64,000 bases of DNA, taken from Plasmodium coatneyi (lineage: Eukaryota > Apicomplexa > Aconoidasida > Haemosporida > Plasmodiidae). Shown here one piece after another: positions 50,265 to 63,173 of this stretch; position 1 is the first letter of the stretch, and every line of letters starts with the position of its first letter. The position numbers and the translations under genes are program-made. The DNA lies in NCBI RefSeq assembly GCF_001680005.1, contig NC_033564.1:2356001-2420000 (forward strand). Reading direction: 5' to 3'. A model generated the notes under the pieces. The model was not told the origin of the DNA, ran no database searches, and saw only the letters and a program-made list of their open reading frames with translations.

Positions 50265-52413
50265 TCACGTGAAAATGCAGTAATTTTTTCCCTTTTGCGT
50301 TCGTACGTCAATGTAGTATTTTATGATATCGTTATTATTCGTGCAGAGGATTGCATTTTCCTCCATGGCCAACTCGACAAACAAATCTGTATCTGCGGTG
50401 GGGAACAGGTATAGGAAAGGAATATGCGGAAAATACAAAAGTAGGAGCAAAAGTAAGAGCAAATAATTTCTTATAAGAGAAGGAAAAACAGCATGGGGGG
50501 ATAACACCCTTTCTTATTTACTCAATCAGCGCAGTTACCCTTTTCATCCATAGTTAGCACAGAAGGATCCTTCTTTTTATTTCCAATTTTAAGGAACCCG
50601 TCTTTTTCTAATTCCTGAGGGAAAATAAAAAAAAAAAAGTGGAAGAAAGGGGGGATAATTTAAACGGGGTGCACATTCCTTTAAAGGATACCCAACGTTT
50701 GAAGGCATAAAATGGTGCGTACATGTTACATGTAGGTACATACATGTGTAGGTAAGCGTTACCTTAAAAACGAATAAGTGGAAATCGCCCGATTCGAGGA
50801 TGCTATTTTCGCAAAAAGGTATGTCATGGTACCACCAGTGGGGAATATATATCTGAGTTGTGTAAAGTTAGAAAAGTGCATTTTGTTAGAGGTAGGAAGA
50901 TGTGTGTTGTACGCGTTGACATGTGGAGTGAAAAAATGACAAAGTTGGGTGGTAACTCTCGCCAAGATTGTGTATTCTCATATATGCAGCTACAAGATCA
51001 TGTATATATGCGTGTGCGGGCACGTAAAATGTGTGCCTCTATTGGATTGTTCATTTGTTATTTTATTATTATTTTTTTTTTTAATACAATTGGTCGCATT
51101 TGGCTCTTCAGTAGGGACGTAACTGCGTATATCAAGCGGAAGATGGACAACTGGGTTTTGTATTTCACCAAGTAGGAGTAGGCGTCATTTATCAAAATAT
51201 CAAAGTTAAAATTTTCTCCATCTATATATCCATCCATTCCGGAACATATATTTAGTCCATCGAGCACAACACACTGCTTTAATTTATTTGAGTCGTTTAA
51301 GTAGTTCCTCCATGTGAGCATCGTGTGATATTTGTTTTTTTCTATTATGTTTTTATTGAGCGTGTTGTTATTAGTTTCCCTTGGCACCTCCTCATTTGCA
51401 TGATCATTTTCTTCCCTTTTTTTGCTCTTGTGATGATTTTTTTTTGTAATTTTTCTATATTCATGGGCCTGGTTGTGTATATGATTATTGTAACTTTCCG
51501 TCGCGCTACTGTTTTTGTAAAAATGAATAATCTCGTACGAATACCTTAGGAGGATAATATCATACCCTCTCAGAATCCCATACTCATTACAATCTAATTT
51601 TTGGACATTTTCATTGGGCCAATGTTCTGTTATCTCATTTTGTTTGCTAATAGAATTGGTAATTTCTTTTTCCTCTTTTGTTTGGACTAAAAACAGAATA
51701 GAAAAAAATTGTGGCTCAAAAATATCGTTAATATAAATCATACTTTTTATGTTTTGACTTTTTAAATAGTTTAGAATTTTCAGTTCCTTTTTATCTATTT
51801 TGCTGTTTGTGTTTATTTCTTCTTTGTGCATAATAATCTGTTCTATGCGCTTAAAAGCATTGTGGTTAAAACTGGAGGTGAATTTTTTTTTCCTATTCCT
51901 CCTATTTACCAGTTTCACTGTGAGAGTTGACTGTACCAAAAGTATGTTACGCTTCTTATTTATGCCACTACTTTTTGAGGGGGTGGCCATGTTGTTAAGA
52001 ATGTAGTAGGAGTAGTTCAATATTTGGGTTACAAAGTTGTCCAATTTTAGGACCAGATTTTCAAAGTAATAGAACCATGTATAATGGGGTACTTTTTTTT
52101 TCATGTCTTCATTGAATATTAACTCCTCAAAGATGTAATACACGTTTTGATCATCATTTGTATACTGGCGGACGTCTGGTTTCGGGGTACCCTTATGGAA
52201 TCCACACTTTTGCTGGTTTGTGTACTCATCACAGTTTTTATTTACTTTTGTGCTTTCGTATTCCATAATGTTGCTTACATTTGCCGCGTTATTTTTTACA
52301 CCCTTTTTAGCGTTTTCGCCTTCATTTTCATTGAAAGGGTTATTTCCTTCCTTATCGCCTTTTTTCTTTTTTTTCCGATTTTCACTTTTTTTTTTCATTA
52401 TATCATCGTACAT
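50265..52413 (-). CDS. NYN/PIN-like domain protein, putative endoribonuclease, four exons
   Basis: Exons 52413-51088, 50852-50763, 50614-50539 and 50392-50265 join in phases 0, 0 and 1 to give 539 residues. Residues about 385-539 resemble the Zc3h12a-type NYN/PIN nuclease core. There is a first acidic motif VVLDGLNICSG, a second strand with RPI then IYIPHWWYHD across the first junction, and a helix ending in KDTDLFVELAMEENAILCTN with NND. The Asp residues at the first motif and at KDTD sit where these nucleases bind metal. The N-terminal 380 residues contain Lys/Asn-rich segments and one more ordered block (about 90-260). PIN-like nucleases cut RNA; the target here is unknown. The domain is divided over four exons, so the last three are visible only as very short frames. 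The first donor (ATT/GTATTA) is the weakest junction. Confidence 0.72.
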
Positions 52414-53943
52414 TAGAGCGGGTTATACTTTAAGTGCGTGTTTTGGGGGAATCAGTTTTTTTTTTTTTTTTTTTTTTTTTTTTCCTTTAAGCCTCTGCCT
52501 GTTAAATCTATTTGTTTAGTTCTATGGGGCAGTTGATTTTTTGTAGTTTGTGTTACACAGTTAGGGAGAAACAAGGAGCGCTTTGGGGAAATTTACTTAT
52601 AAGTGGAACTTTTTACACGCGTAGGAAGTTTGAAATGTTGTGTTGTTCCTCTCACTGCATGGAAATATGCGACAGTGGAGTAACGCGGCTCTGAAACAGG
52701 CACATGAGATACAGTTGGAAAAAGGAGAAAGGGCAGGTGAAGGCGCGTGTGTAATTCTTCTACACGTGCATATGCATATATATTTATATAAATACATGTA
52801 TGTATATTTTGGTGGAAGCGTAAAAGTGCCAAAATTTCAGAAAATACAGAAACTGACTGTAGCCCTTTTTTTTTTTTTTTTAGGAATTTTTATTTTACGG
52901 CTGTGCGAGAGGTGTAAATTAAGTGCTCCTATGTATAAATGTATACCCACCTATTGCGGGCACATTTACACTTCGGGAACCCATTTTGTTATGGTTCTAG
53001 TGCACTTTACGTTTTTTAAATTTAATTTTTTGTGTCATAAAATTTAGAAGGTTCCTTTTTGTATATAGTTATTTTCGACCGTGATTCACGTAGCACTGCT
53101 ATGATGGATACACCTCATTTTTCGCGCCTTCAAAAAAAAGAAGCAAAAAAGTATGTATTTGTTACATACACGTACACGCGCTTGCATTTTGTGGGATTAT
53201 ATTAACATTGCAATTTTTGCTCGCATGTACTTATAATTTTACATCTTTGCGTGCCCCCAATTGTGTAATTTTAATGGCCATTCAGTAAGAGATCATCCAT
53301 CCGAAAAAGAACCAACAAAGAAAAAAAAAAAAACGCGACATTTTGATATGTTCAGAAGGAAAATCAGATGAACAGTATCTTTGCAGAGGATTTCATTTTT
53401 CGTTTCCGAAAAAATTCTTTTTTATTCCGTTGGGGGGAACATTTCGAAATATTTAATATGTTAACGAGGCAGTAACTAAATCGGGAAACAACAACGCAAG
53501 TATTTTCCTTTCATTACAGAATGTACTCGAGAAAATATGCAGCCATGGAAAAAGGAAGAATTTTTTTGTATATAAACGGCTCCATTTAGAATAGTAAAAA
53601 TAGAGCTACATTTATTACCCTTACAGAGGAATATATAAACCGCTTTTTATTATTAAAAATAATTTCACCAAAAGGGGGGAAATAAATAGCCAGCCTCATT
53701 CTATACCGTTTGAACAAATTTAGAATGCGCCAAATTGCCCGGGGTACTGTGTAAGATAAATGATCCTTATGTAAAATGCAGTTAAAATAAAATATAGTCT
53801 GACAGAGCAAAAATTAGCAAAAAAAAGGTGCCACAAAAAAGAAAAAAGGTATTGGCGAAAAATAACCTATAAGGCAAGACAAACCAGATTAAGTAAGGCA
53901 GAACGCGAAATTTTCACACACCTGATCGCTTAAGTAAATAAAA
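52414..53943. other. Divergent intergenic region between the NYN-like and ATP synthase delta genes
   Basis: It contains a long poly-T tract (52458-52482) just upstream of the NYN-like start, a second at 52868-52882, and (ATACAT)n patches. No gene is supported. It should hold two divergent promoters. Confidence 0.5.
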
Positions 53944-54646
53944 ATGTTGAACAGAACACGGAGGATTTTTTTCAGTACAGCAAAAAGCAGCAACTTGTAC
54001 CTAACCATATCTTCGTCTAGCGAATCCATATTCAGAAATCAAGTAATTAAAAGGGCTTCTTTTCCAGGTTAACAAAATAGGAAGCAGAAATTTTAAAAAA
54101 GGCGAATCAGTAGTAATCACGTCTAAGTGGGTATATTTATTTTATTATTTTTATTTTACCTTTTTTTTCTTTTCAGGAATTGAAGGATATTTCACCGTAA
54201 CAAATAACCACAGCCCCCTAGTTACGTTATTAAGAAATGGAGTAATTACTGTCGAATTTGACGAGAAGGAAAAGAAGCAGTTTTTTATATCAGATGGAAT
54301 ATTCATATATAAGAAAAGTAATGACAACAGCAACAGCAACAATGCTGAAATTGTGGGGGTTGAAATTGTGCCTCTGGAATATTTAGACAAGAATAAAACC
54401 GTTAAGGTTTTGCAGCAGATGTGCGCAGTAAATGATGCTACCGATGACAAGTGGAGAAAAATCAAGACCATGTTGGGGTAATACAGGAGCACTGTCACAT
54501 GAGGGTGTGTGCATGCACTAATATGTAATACCCATTATTTGCGTAAAACGTAACTATTGATGTAAATATAAGTAAACAATTTTATTCTTTATTTTATTTT
54601 TTTTAGGAAAGAGCTGTGCTCGTCAATCCTTCGAGTCGCCTCGTGA
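53944..54646 (+). CDS. Mitochondrial ATP synthase F1 delta subunit (bacterial epsilon homologue)
   Basis: Three exons, 53944-54067, 54177-54477 and 54607-54646, in phases 1 and 2, encode 154 residues. The start MLNRTRRIFFSTAKSSNLYL is basic and hydroxylated, as in a mitochondrial targeting peptide. The beta-sandwich signature of the family is clear: FPGIEGYFTVTNNHSPLVTL then LRNGVITVEF, followed by FFISDGIFIY and VEIVPLEYLD. It is a central-stalk subunit that couples proton flow to catalysis at the inner mitochondrial membrane. The length and the short C-terminal helix (MLGKELCSSILRVAS) are normal for the family. An in-frame stop lies right at the second donor, so both introns must be removed. 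From memory it is next to MAEBL in P. falciparum as well. Confidence 0.9.
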
Positions 54647-56039
54647 AAGCAGAAAAAGCAGGTGTCTTTCTGCATGCATATTAGCAAGCTCATAAATGTG
54701 AGAAGGCTCTGCATGCACATTTAGTGTTAGGGTTTTTCCACATATACTGCACAGAAGCCGCTATAAGTGGAAGTGCCATTTTATAAAATTGATGTAACAG
54801 AAAGTAATAGCCTAGTTGCGCATATTTCTGGTGTGTATGCGCACATGTTCACGGATACATGTTGCACACATTTATGTATCCAGCTGTTACGAAATTTTTA
54901 CAAATTGGCGTAACAGAGTCGAATAAAAAGATGCCGTTTTGGTTCTTTTTTTTTTTTTTTTTAATCAACTTAATTTTTTTGGGGGGGGGTTTATATGAAT
55001 AGTGAGTGAACTGTTTTTTACAGGAATCAGAACTTTAGAACAAAAATGCGTGTTGCGCAACATGCGTAAAGGTTGAGACAGATAAAAAAAAAATTTGCAT
55101 GTACTCTACAAGAAAGGTTATCATCTTCATTTTGAGGATCATTAAAGCTCCTTTTAAGAAGAAATAAACTCAAAATAAAGGTAAATCGTGTATCTGTTTC
55201 GCGCAGAACAATTAGCCTAAAGGTTTATTTTAATTGTGTTGGAGGTTTATTTTATTTTGTAAAAAATATAAAGGAACGTTAAGAAGCGGCTCACAAATGT
55301 ACGATCTGTGTGTGTGTGTCTACATCTTATTGGTTAACTTTTTATTTCACTATTTTGCCATTTTGCTATTTTATTTTTTTCTTAAAAATTATTTTCATCT
55401 TTTATTCCCTTTCAAACGGTTACTTGACTTTTTTCTGTAGAGATGACTCACACGAATGTATGTTGCTCGCTTGTCTGCGTGCCTAATTTTTTAAAGGAAT
55501 ATTTAGATGCTTCAACATGCCATGTGGAGCAGCATGTTGCTATTTTTTTTAAGATAAACGTGTACCCCGATGTGTATATATATGCAATACGCACGTAGAT
55601 GTGCTTGCATGTTTGTGTGGACAGCTAAGTGATTTTTCTTGGCTCCAAATTTTACGTTGTAAAGGAATTCTCCTGGGAATTCAGAATTTTCCTAAATTTT
55701 TTTTTAACGAATTTTTTTTTTTTCCGTTCGCTAGTAGTGTACAGCTAGCTATTTTTTTTTTCTTTTTTTTTTTTTTTCCTGAATGGATCTGTCTACCAAG
55801 TTTTTAAATGCGTTTATTTAAACTGTCTTTAAGGCAGAAGGAAAGAACTGTTGGAGTGATTTGTATAGAGATCCTCCACGTTTTTTAAATTTTTCTTACT
55901 GATTGTAATTGGTGATCATTTACGATCAAATATATTTGGCCTGGTTCTCTAATGCAAGATTATAATATGATTATTTTTTCTGCATAATACAGGTACATAT
56001 ATATATATTTTTTTTTACACCCTCTAATGAGTGACTAAG
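54647..56039. other. Intergenic, MAEBL 5' flank
   Basis: AT-rich spacer with poly-T runs at 54946-54962 and 55755-55778 and a G8 run at 54980-54988. It should contain the MAEBL promoter and leader. No coding exon is supported. Confidence 0.5.
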
Positions 56040-59000
56040 ATGACGCTGTACAGCTTTTTAGCCCTTGTGGCATTTTGTTGTATTTGTAAAGCGAAGCATA
56101 TAGCAAATCCTCAGAAGGAGTTTATGGACAGATTTGACATAGCCAAGAATCACATAAACATAAGATGGTCTACAAATGGTATGTTAGGAGAAGGGGACTA
56201 TAAATATGATATAGGTAAGCAGAAAAAAATGGAGAGGGTTGATTCTTTGCTCATGGAGAATGTGTGCATGCCAATGTTGTGTCGTGAATCACGTTAGAAT
56301 ATATCATCCCACATATTTCTATAGCAGTGTGAAGTTCTTTCCGTGTTGCGTGCACATTGCTGGTTTGGCTAACGATTGTGGGAAATAATTTTTTTTCCTC
56401 CCTCCTTTTAGATGATGAGGAGAATGCAGACTCTAAGCTTAGCACACAGAGTATGACAGGAACCTGCCCAAATGGTGAAGTCCATGGAATGTACAAGGGT
56501 AGCTGTCCCGATTACGGGAAAACATTCATGATGGGTCTAAACGGAGATGAGTATAGTGAAGATTTTTTAAACGAAATTAGTTTCGGTTTGTTGAATAAGA
56601 AATTGAATCTTTCAATAGAAATTCCAGTGGAGGAAAGTGGAATGGCCATGTACCAAGGCCTCTTTGAGCGTTGTCCTTTGGACGAAAATCATAGTTTGCT
56701 GATAAGGAAGGAAGAAGCATATGATATGTGTTTTAGACGAATTTACAGTCATATGCAATCCGCTGGAAGAAATAATAAACGTACGTTGAGGAATAAATAC
56801 TTACACTTTGGATGGCACGGATTAGGAGGTCGATTCGGGTCGAATATGAATTACCCCTTACATGATTATAATCCGTCGGAAAGTCATGTGACTAGAAGAA
56901 TGAGCTTCTCAGGTTTAATAAAAGATTTGTCCGACTGTTCTATTTATTCCCATTGTATGGGTCCCTGTTTTGACAAAGATTTTAATAATGCATGTTTTCG
57001 AAGTTTACCCGTTGTTTTTAACCACAGAACAAAGGAGTGTGTTATCCTAGGTACACATGAAGGAAGTAGAAGAAGAAATTGCCTGTCTGAAAATTCATAT
57101 GGTTTTGAAAGATGTTTCGTGCCAACGAAAAAGGAAGCAGGGAAAGAATGGACATACGCATCGTCCTTCTTGCGTCCAGATTATGAGACGAAATGCCCTC
57201 CAAGATTTCCATTAAATGATACAGTATTTGGCTACTACAATGATAGCACTGGTGAATGCAAATCTGCTGTAAAGAATGAGCGTGATAGTTATAAGTCAAC
57301 TTTTAGAAGTTGTATTGAAGGACTATTCAATCATCCTGAGAGGGATAGCGAAATTCGCAGAGATAATTTCTTATGGGGGATTTGGGTTTTAGAAGGTAGT
57401 TCCAAAAAATTAAATTCCATGGATGACATTGGAATGTGTTCCATTTTGAGGGAGAAGCCAAATTGTGTCTTGAAAAAGGAAAAGCACTATTCCTTTACGA
57501 ACCTGACGGCGAATTCCTTTGATTTCGAGCAAAAAGTGACGTATCCACAGGTGGAGGAGATGCATGAACAGGACGATGAAATGAGTAAATTTGGAAAAAT
57601 CGCATCGGACGGAGGGGAAGAAAAAACAGATTTAAGCGAAATGGATAGGAGGGAAAAAACGCGAAACGGAGATAAAGAAGCAGAACAGACAGAAGCATAT
57701 CGAATTTTGCAGAAGAGGAAAACAGGAATAAATGAACACACGGGATTGAGCATGAAAAATCTTAACTATATGCCTTCCGTGCAGAGGAGTCACGAATCAA
57801 CACATACAAATGGGGACGATTCTATTTATAGAAGCAAGGGTGAACCTATAAGTCAAATGCTTGAACTGAATCAGTCTTCCAGGAGTTATTTGCACAATCC
57901 AGGTGTTCGTAGCAGGGGAAGATACCAAATTCCGTATGTGCAATCCGCCAGAATAAATAACAGGTCAGCCTCTCAGAATGGAGCAAATATCAATTCCGAA
58001 TTGTCGAGAAATCCTCAAGCTAAATTTATGGAAAGATTCGATATTCCAAAAAATCATATTTTTATCGATTGGAAAAAGGAAGGAAATTTCGGAGAGGGTA
58101 TTTTCAAGTATGATGTTTTATCGAATAAAACTGCTGGTACCGCTCAGTCCCTATTAATTGATAATTATAATGACGTCTGTCCAAATCATTCAATTCCAGG
58201 AAGGGCACAAGGAAGTTGCCCAAACTATGGAAAAGCTATCATTGTTGAAACGCTGGAAGATAAAAATAAGGATGATCATTTTAATTTCCAATTTTTAAAT
58301 GAAATACATACTGGTTATTTGGGCAGAATAAGCGTGAATATTGTCGAACTTCCATATGATAAAAGTGGAATAGCTATGCATCATGGTTATGCAGCATCGT
58401 GTCCAATAGATATACATGAAGAAAGGTTGCTAGAAGGAATGGATGATTACAATTATGATATGTGCAAGTCTAGGATGTTATCATCTCCTCTCACCATGAA
58501 GGAATATGATCGCAAAAGTAATACATTTAAGTATTATGGCCTTTATGGTTTTGGTGGTCGACTAGGTTCGAATATTATAAATAATGCAAAAAGGGCAGGA
58601 AGAGGTGAAAGGCGTACGAATAACATAACGCTACCAATGAAGAACCCAGGGTTAATAAAAAACTTGTTCGATTGCTCTATATACTCCTATTGTTTAGGAC
58701 CTTGTATGGAGGGCACGTACAGAAATAAATGCTTCCGGAATTTACCAGCTTATTATAATCACGCAACAGGTGAATGTGTCATACTTGGTACACATGAACA
58801 GGAAAGAACAAGTAACTGCAGAAAGGAAAAAAATGACTTAAGTAAACCCAACTGTCAGAAGATTAGGAAAACCCCAGATTCAAAGGATTGGACATATGTT
58901 ACTTCATTTATTAGGCCTGATTATGAAGAAAAATGTCCACCTAGATTTCCTCTCAATGACAAAAGTTTTGGGATCTACGATGAACGAACAGGAAAATGCA

Positions 59001-62000
59001 GAAGTATCGTCCAAAGAAATAATTTCATTGGTATTCAAAATTTCAACGGCTGTTTAGAATATTTGTTTATCACCTCTCCAAAGGATTTATATAGTAGGGG
59101 GATAGGTAAATACTGGGGGGTATGGATTGCAAAAGAGCCCGTTAATCAGGATAATATTTTTAAGGTTACTGGGGAATGCTACTATGTACTTCAAAGACCA
59201 ACGTGCGTCATCCACAAAGAGAACCACTTTTCATTCACATCTCTCACTACAAATGACATTGATTTTTATCAGAATTTTAATATAGAACCTGTGGAAGAAT
59301 TAATTGAACCGAGTAATATTGTTGGTTTTGCTAAAGAGCGTAACAGTAATAGAAGGGCTAAGAGTAGGACACAGGTAGCGGAAGACAAGGCGCTCAATCC
59401 ATCAGATTTTGATTTCAGTGCTAAGCATGACGGACGTGCAGGAGGGGAAAGGGAAAATGAAGAAGAAATAAGGGTAGAGGAAGCAAGAAGGTTAGAGGAA
59501 AAAAGAAGGTTAGAGGAAAAAAGAAGGTTAGAGGAAAAAAGAAGGTTAGAGGAAGAAAGAAGGGTAGAGGAAGAAAGAAGGTTAGAGGAGGCTAGAAAAG
59601 CGGAAGAGGCTAGAAAGGCAGAAGAGGTTAGAAAAGCGGAAGAGACTAAAAGAAAAGCTGAGGAGGTTAGAAAAGCGGAAGAGACTAAAAGAAAAGCTGA
59701 GGAGGTTAGAAAAGCTGAGGAGGTTAGAAAAGCGGAAGAGACTAAAAGAAAAGCTGAGGAGGTTAGAAAAGCGGAAGAGACTAAAAGAAAAGCAGAAGAG
59801 GCTAAAAGAAAAGCTGAGGAAGCTAGAAAAGTAGAAGAGGTTAGACGGGCTGAGGAGGTTAGAAAGGCAGAAGTGGCTAGAAAAGCGGAAGAGGCTAAAA
59901 GAAAAGCACAAGAGGCTAGAAAAGCGGAAGAGGCTAAAAGAAAAGCTGAGGAGGCTAGAAAGGCAGAAGAGGTTAGACGGGCTGAGGAGGCAAGAAAAGC
60001 TGAGGAGGCTAGAAAAGCAGAAGAGGCTAGAAAAGCGGAAGAGGCTAGAAAAGCGGAAGAGGCTAGAAAAGCAGACGAGGCTAGAAAAGCGGAAGAGGCT
60101 AAAAGAAAAGCAGAAGAGGCTAGAAAAGCAGACGAGGCTAGAAAAGCGGAAGAGGCTAAAAGAAAAACTGAGGAGGCTAGAAAAGCAGAAGAGGCTAGAA
60201 AAGCGGAAGTGGCTAAAAGAAAAGCTGAGGAGGCTAGAAAAGCAGAAGTGGCTAAAAGAAAAGCTGAGGAGGCTAGAAAAGCAGAAGAAGCTAGACGGGC
60301 TGAGGAGGTTAGAAAGGCAGAAGAGGCTAAAAGAAAAGCAGAAGAGGCTAGACGGGCTGAGGAGGTTAGAAAGGCAGAAGAGCTTAGGAAGGCTGAGGAG
60401 GCTAGAAAAGCGGAAGTGGCTAGAAAGGCTGAGGAGGCTAGAAAAGCGGAAGAGGCTAAAAGAAAAGCAGAAGAGGCTAAAAGAAAAGCTGAGGAAGCTA
60501 GAAAAGTAGAAGAGGCTAGAAAGGCTGAGGAGGCTAAAAGAAAAACTGAGGAGGCTAAAAGAAAAACTGAGGAGGCTAAAAGAAAAACTGAGGAGGCTAG
60601 AAAAGCAGAAGAGGCTAAAAAAGCGGAAGAGGCTAAAAGAAAAGCAGAAGAGGCTAGAAAAGCGGAAGTGGCTAAAAGAAAAGCTGAGGAGGCTAGAAAA
60701 GCAGAAGAAGCTAGACGGGCTGAGGAGGTTAGAAAGGCAGAAGAGGCTAGACGGGCTGAGGAGGTTAGAAAGGCAGAAGAGGCTAGAAAAGCGGAAGAGG
60801 CTAGAAAAGCAGACGAGGCTAGAAAAGCGGAAGAGGCTAAAAGAAAAGCAGAAGAGGCTAGAAAAGCAGACGAGGCTAGAAAAGCGGAAGAGGCTAAAAG
60901 AAAAGCAGAAGAGGCTAGACGGGCTGAGGAGGTTAGAAAGGCAGAAGAGGCTAGAAAAGCAGAAGAGGCTAGAAAAGCGGAAGAGGCTAAAAGAAAAGCA
61001 GAAGAGGCTAAAAGAAAAGCTGAGGAAGCTAGAAAAGCAGAAGAGGCTAGAAAGGCTGAGGAGGCTAAAAGAAAAGCTGAGGAGGTTAGAAAAGCGGAAG
61101 AGGCTAAAAGAAAAGCAGAAGAGGCTAGAAAAGCAGACGAGGCTAGAAAAGCGGAAGAGGCTAAAAGAAAAGCAGAAGAGGCTAGAAAAGAAGAAGAGGC
61201 TAGACGGGCTGAGGAGGTTAGAAAAGCAGAAGAGCTTAGGAAGGCTGAGGAGGCTAGAAAAGCGGAAGTGGCTAGAAAGGCTGAGGAGGCTAAAAGAAAA
61301 GCTGAGGAGGTTAGAAAAGCGGAAGAGGCTAGAAAAGCGGAAGAGGCTAGAAAAGCGGAAGAGGCTAGAAAAGTAGAAGAGGCTAGAAAAGCTGAAAAGG
61401 CTAGAAAAGTAGAAGATGCTAGAAAGGCGGAAGAGGCTAGAAAAGCAGAAGAGGCTAGGCGGGCTGAGGAGGAAAGAAAGGCTGAGGAGGAAAGAAAGGC
61501 TGAGGAGGTTAGGAAGGCTGAGGAGGTTAGGAAGGCTGAGGAGGTTAGGAAGGCTGAGGAGGTTAGGAAGGCTGAGGAGGTTAGGAAGGCTGAGGAGGTT
61601 AGGAAGGCTGAGGAGGTTAGGAAGGCTGAGGAGGAAAGAAAAGCTGAGGAGGAAAGAAAGGCAGAAGAGGCTAGACGGGCTGAGGAGGTTAGAAAGGCAG
61701 AAGAGGTTAGACGGGCTGAGGAGGTTAGAAAGGCAGAAGAGGTTAGACGGGCTGAGGAGGTTAGAAAAGCGGAAGAGGCTAGACGGGCTGAGGAGGCAAG
61801 AGTCGAGGAAGAGGCAAAGAAAAAAGTCGCTCATGTGAGTAAAGAAGGCGTGGACGAAGAGGATGATAGGAAGACAAAGGATTTATTTTCGGATAGTGTT
61901 ATAAGTATTGAGCAAGAAAAAAATGGGAATTTAATTCTGAATGAGGATAAGAGGACTGAGGGTTTCGCAACGACGGGAGTTGCTGATTCATCTAATAGCA

Positions 62001-63173
62001 GCAGGGAAGAGTCAAAGGAGTTTCAAAAGCATAAGTTCAATGACAATAATCTTTCTGGTGAAAATGGAAATTCTGAAAGTAATTCGAATGAAGAAGAATA
62101 TAATAAAGAAATTTTCGAAGAGGAAATCGAAGAAGCGAAAATGAGAAAGCAGATTGATGATAAGGATATGGGGTCGGAGATTCCAAAGAGTAATTCTGCA
62201 CCCGAAAAATATGAATCGAGAGATGATAAATTAGATAAGGATGAATATATAAAGAGAGACGATAAAAAAACGCGGGAGGAGATAATAAATTTATCCGAAA
62301 AAAACCCATGTACTGTTGACGTTTCTTCAAAGTTTTGCGATTATATGAGGGAAAGCATATCTTCTGGTAATTGCTCTGATGGAGAGAGAAAAAGACTGTG
62401 CTGCTCAATTTCAAATTATTGTTTAAAGTATTTTAGTTATAGTTCAAATGAGTATTATAAATGTATGAATGAAGAATTTGGCCACAAGGATTACAAATGT
62501 TTTCAGAAGAGTAGAGTTTCAAGTATGTTCCCATAACATTGAAAGGAAAAAAAAAAAAATAAAAATAAATAAACACATACACACATACATACATACATAA
62601 TTTGCTCACTAGGACACACATGTGTACATATAGAAGTGTCTCAATTTCTGTGATTAACTTCACTATATGTATTTTTACCAAGTTATTTTTTTTTACAGAC
62701 GCGGCTTATTTTGCTGGAGCAGGAATAGTACTGATACTCCTGCTTGCCATCGTTTCAAAAGCTACTCTGGGAAAATGGTAAGTAGAAAATTAAAAAGGAA
62801 AGGAAAATAAGTTACAGTATTTGTAACCCCTCTTAAAAATTACTTTCTACTAAGAATGAAGACCCTTTTATTGCAAAAAAATTTTCATTTATTTTTTTTT
62901 TTTATTTTGCTGCGAAGGTTTAATGAAGCTACCTTTGATGAGTTTGATGAAAATTATGAAAAAGTCTACACATTAGCAATGATAAGTAATAGTTGTTCAA
63001 AAGGCAGAAATGTCTTATGATTTAAAAAAAGTGCATAAGGAAAAGATGCGTGCACGAAATGGCATCGTTATTTTACTAATTTCTGCTTAATTTTTTTTAC
63101 CTTTTTTTCAGACAGGGAACAGATACAGGAAGCGGGGTCGTTAGATTTTTCCGGGTACATGTCTGATAAATGA
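56040..63173 (+). CDS. MAEBL: MAEBL, merozoite/sporozoite adhesive erythrocyte-binding protein
   Basis: Five exons (56040-56214, 56412-62522, 62699-62777, 62918-62985, 63112-63173) are phase-consistent and encode about 2,164 residues. Residues 1-18 (MTLYSFLALVAFCCICKA) are a signal peptide. M1 (about 28-435) and M2 (about 594-1017) are AMA1-like Cys-rich domains, each opening with KEFMDRFDIAKNH or AKFMERFDIPKNH and containing DCSIYS, ECVILGTHE and the FIRPDYEEKCPPRFPLND type of motif. About 1079-1864 is a charged repeat region of RKAEE units. About 2023-2095 is the EBL-type C-terminal Cys-rich domain. Exon 3 is the membrane span, and exons 4 and 5 a short acidic tail ending SGYMSDK. The five-exon layout with separate membrane and tail exons is typical of this family. 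MAEBL acts in sporozoite attachment and salivary-gland entry and is also found in merozoite rhoptries. Confidence 0.95.
59467..61826 (+). repeat. Coding repeats of MAEBL (RKAEE-type)
   Basis: About 2.36 kb of imperfect 15- and 18-bp units of the type GCTAGAAAAGCGGAAGAG and GCTAAAAGAAAAGCTGAG, encoding about 785 residues of EARKAEE/AKRKAEE. Higher-order blocks recur (for example 60286-60440 against 61186-61310). The opposite strand is open over 59582-61834 only because of this codon make-up. Confidence 0.95.

Noticed and set aside
59582..61834. 750-codon open frame on the minus strand
   Set aside because: It is a Ser/Leu/Phe mirror of the MAEBL repeat codons; no start context, domain or independent signal.
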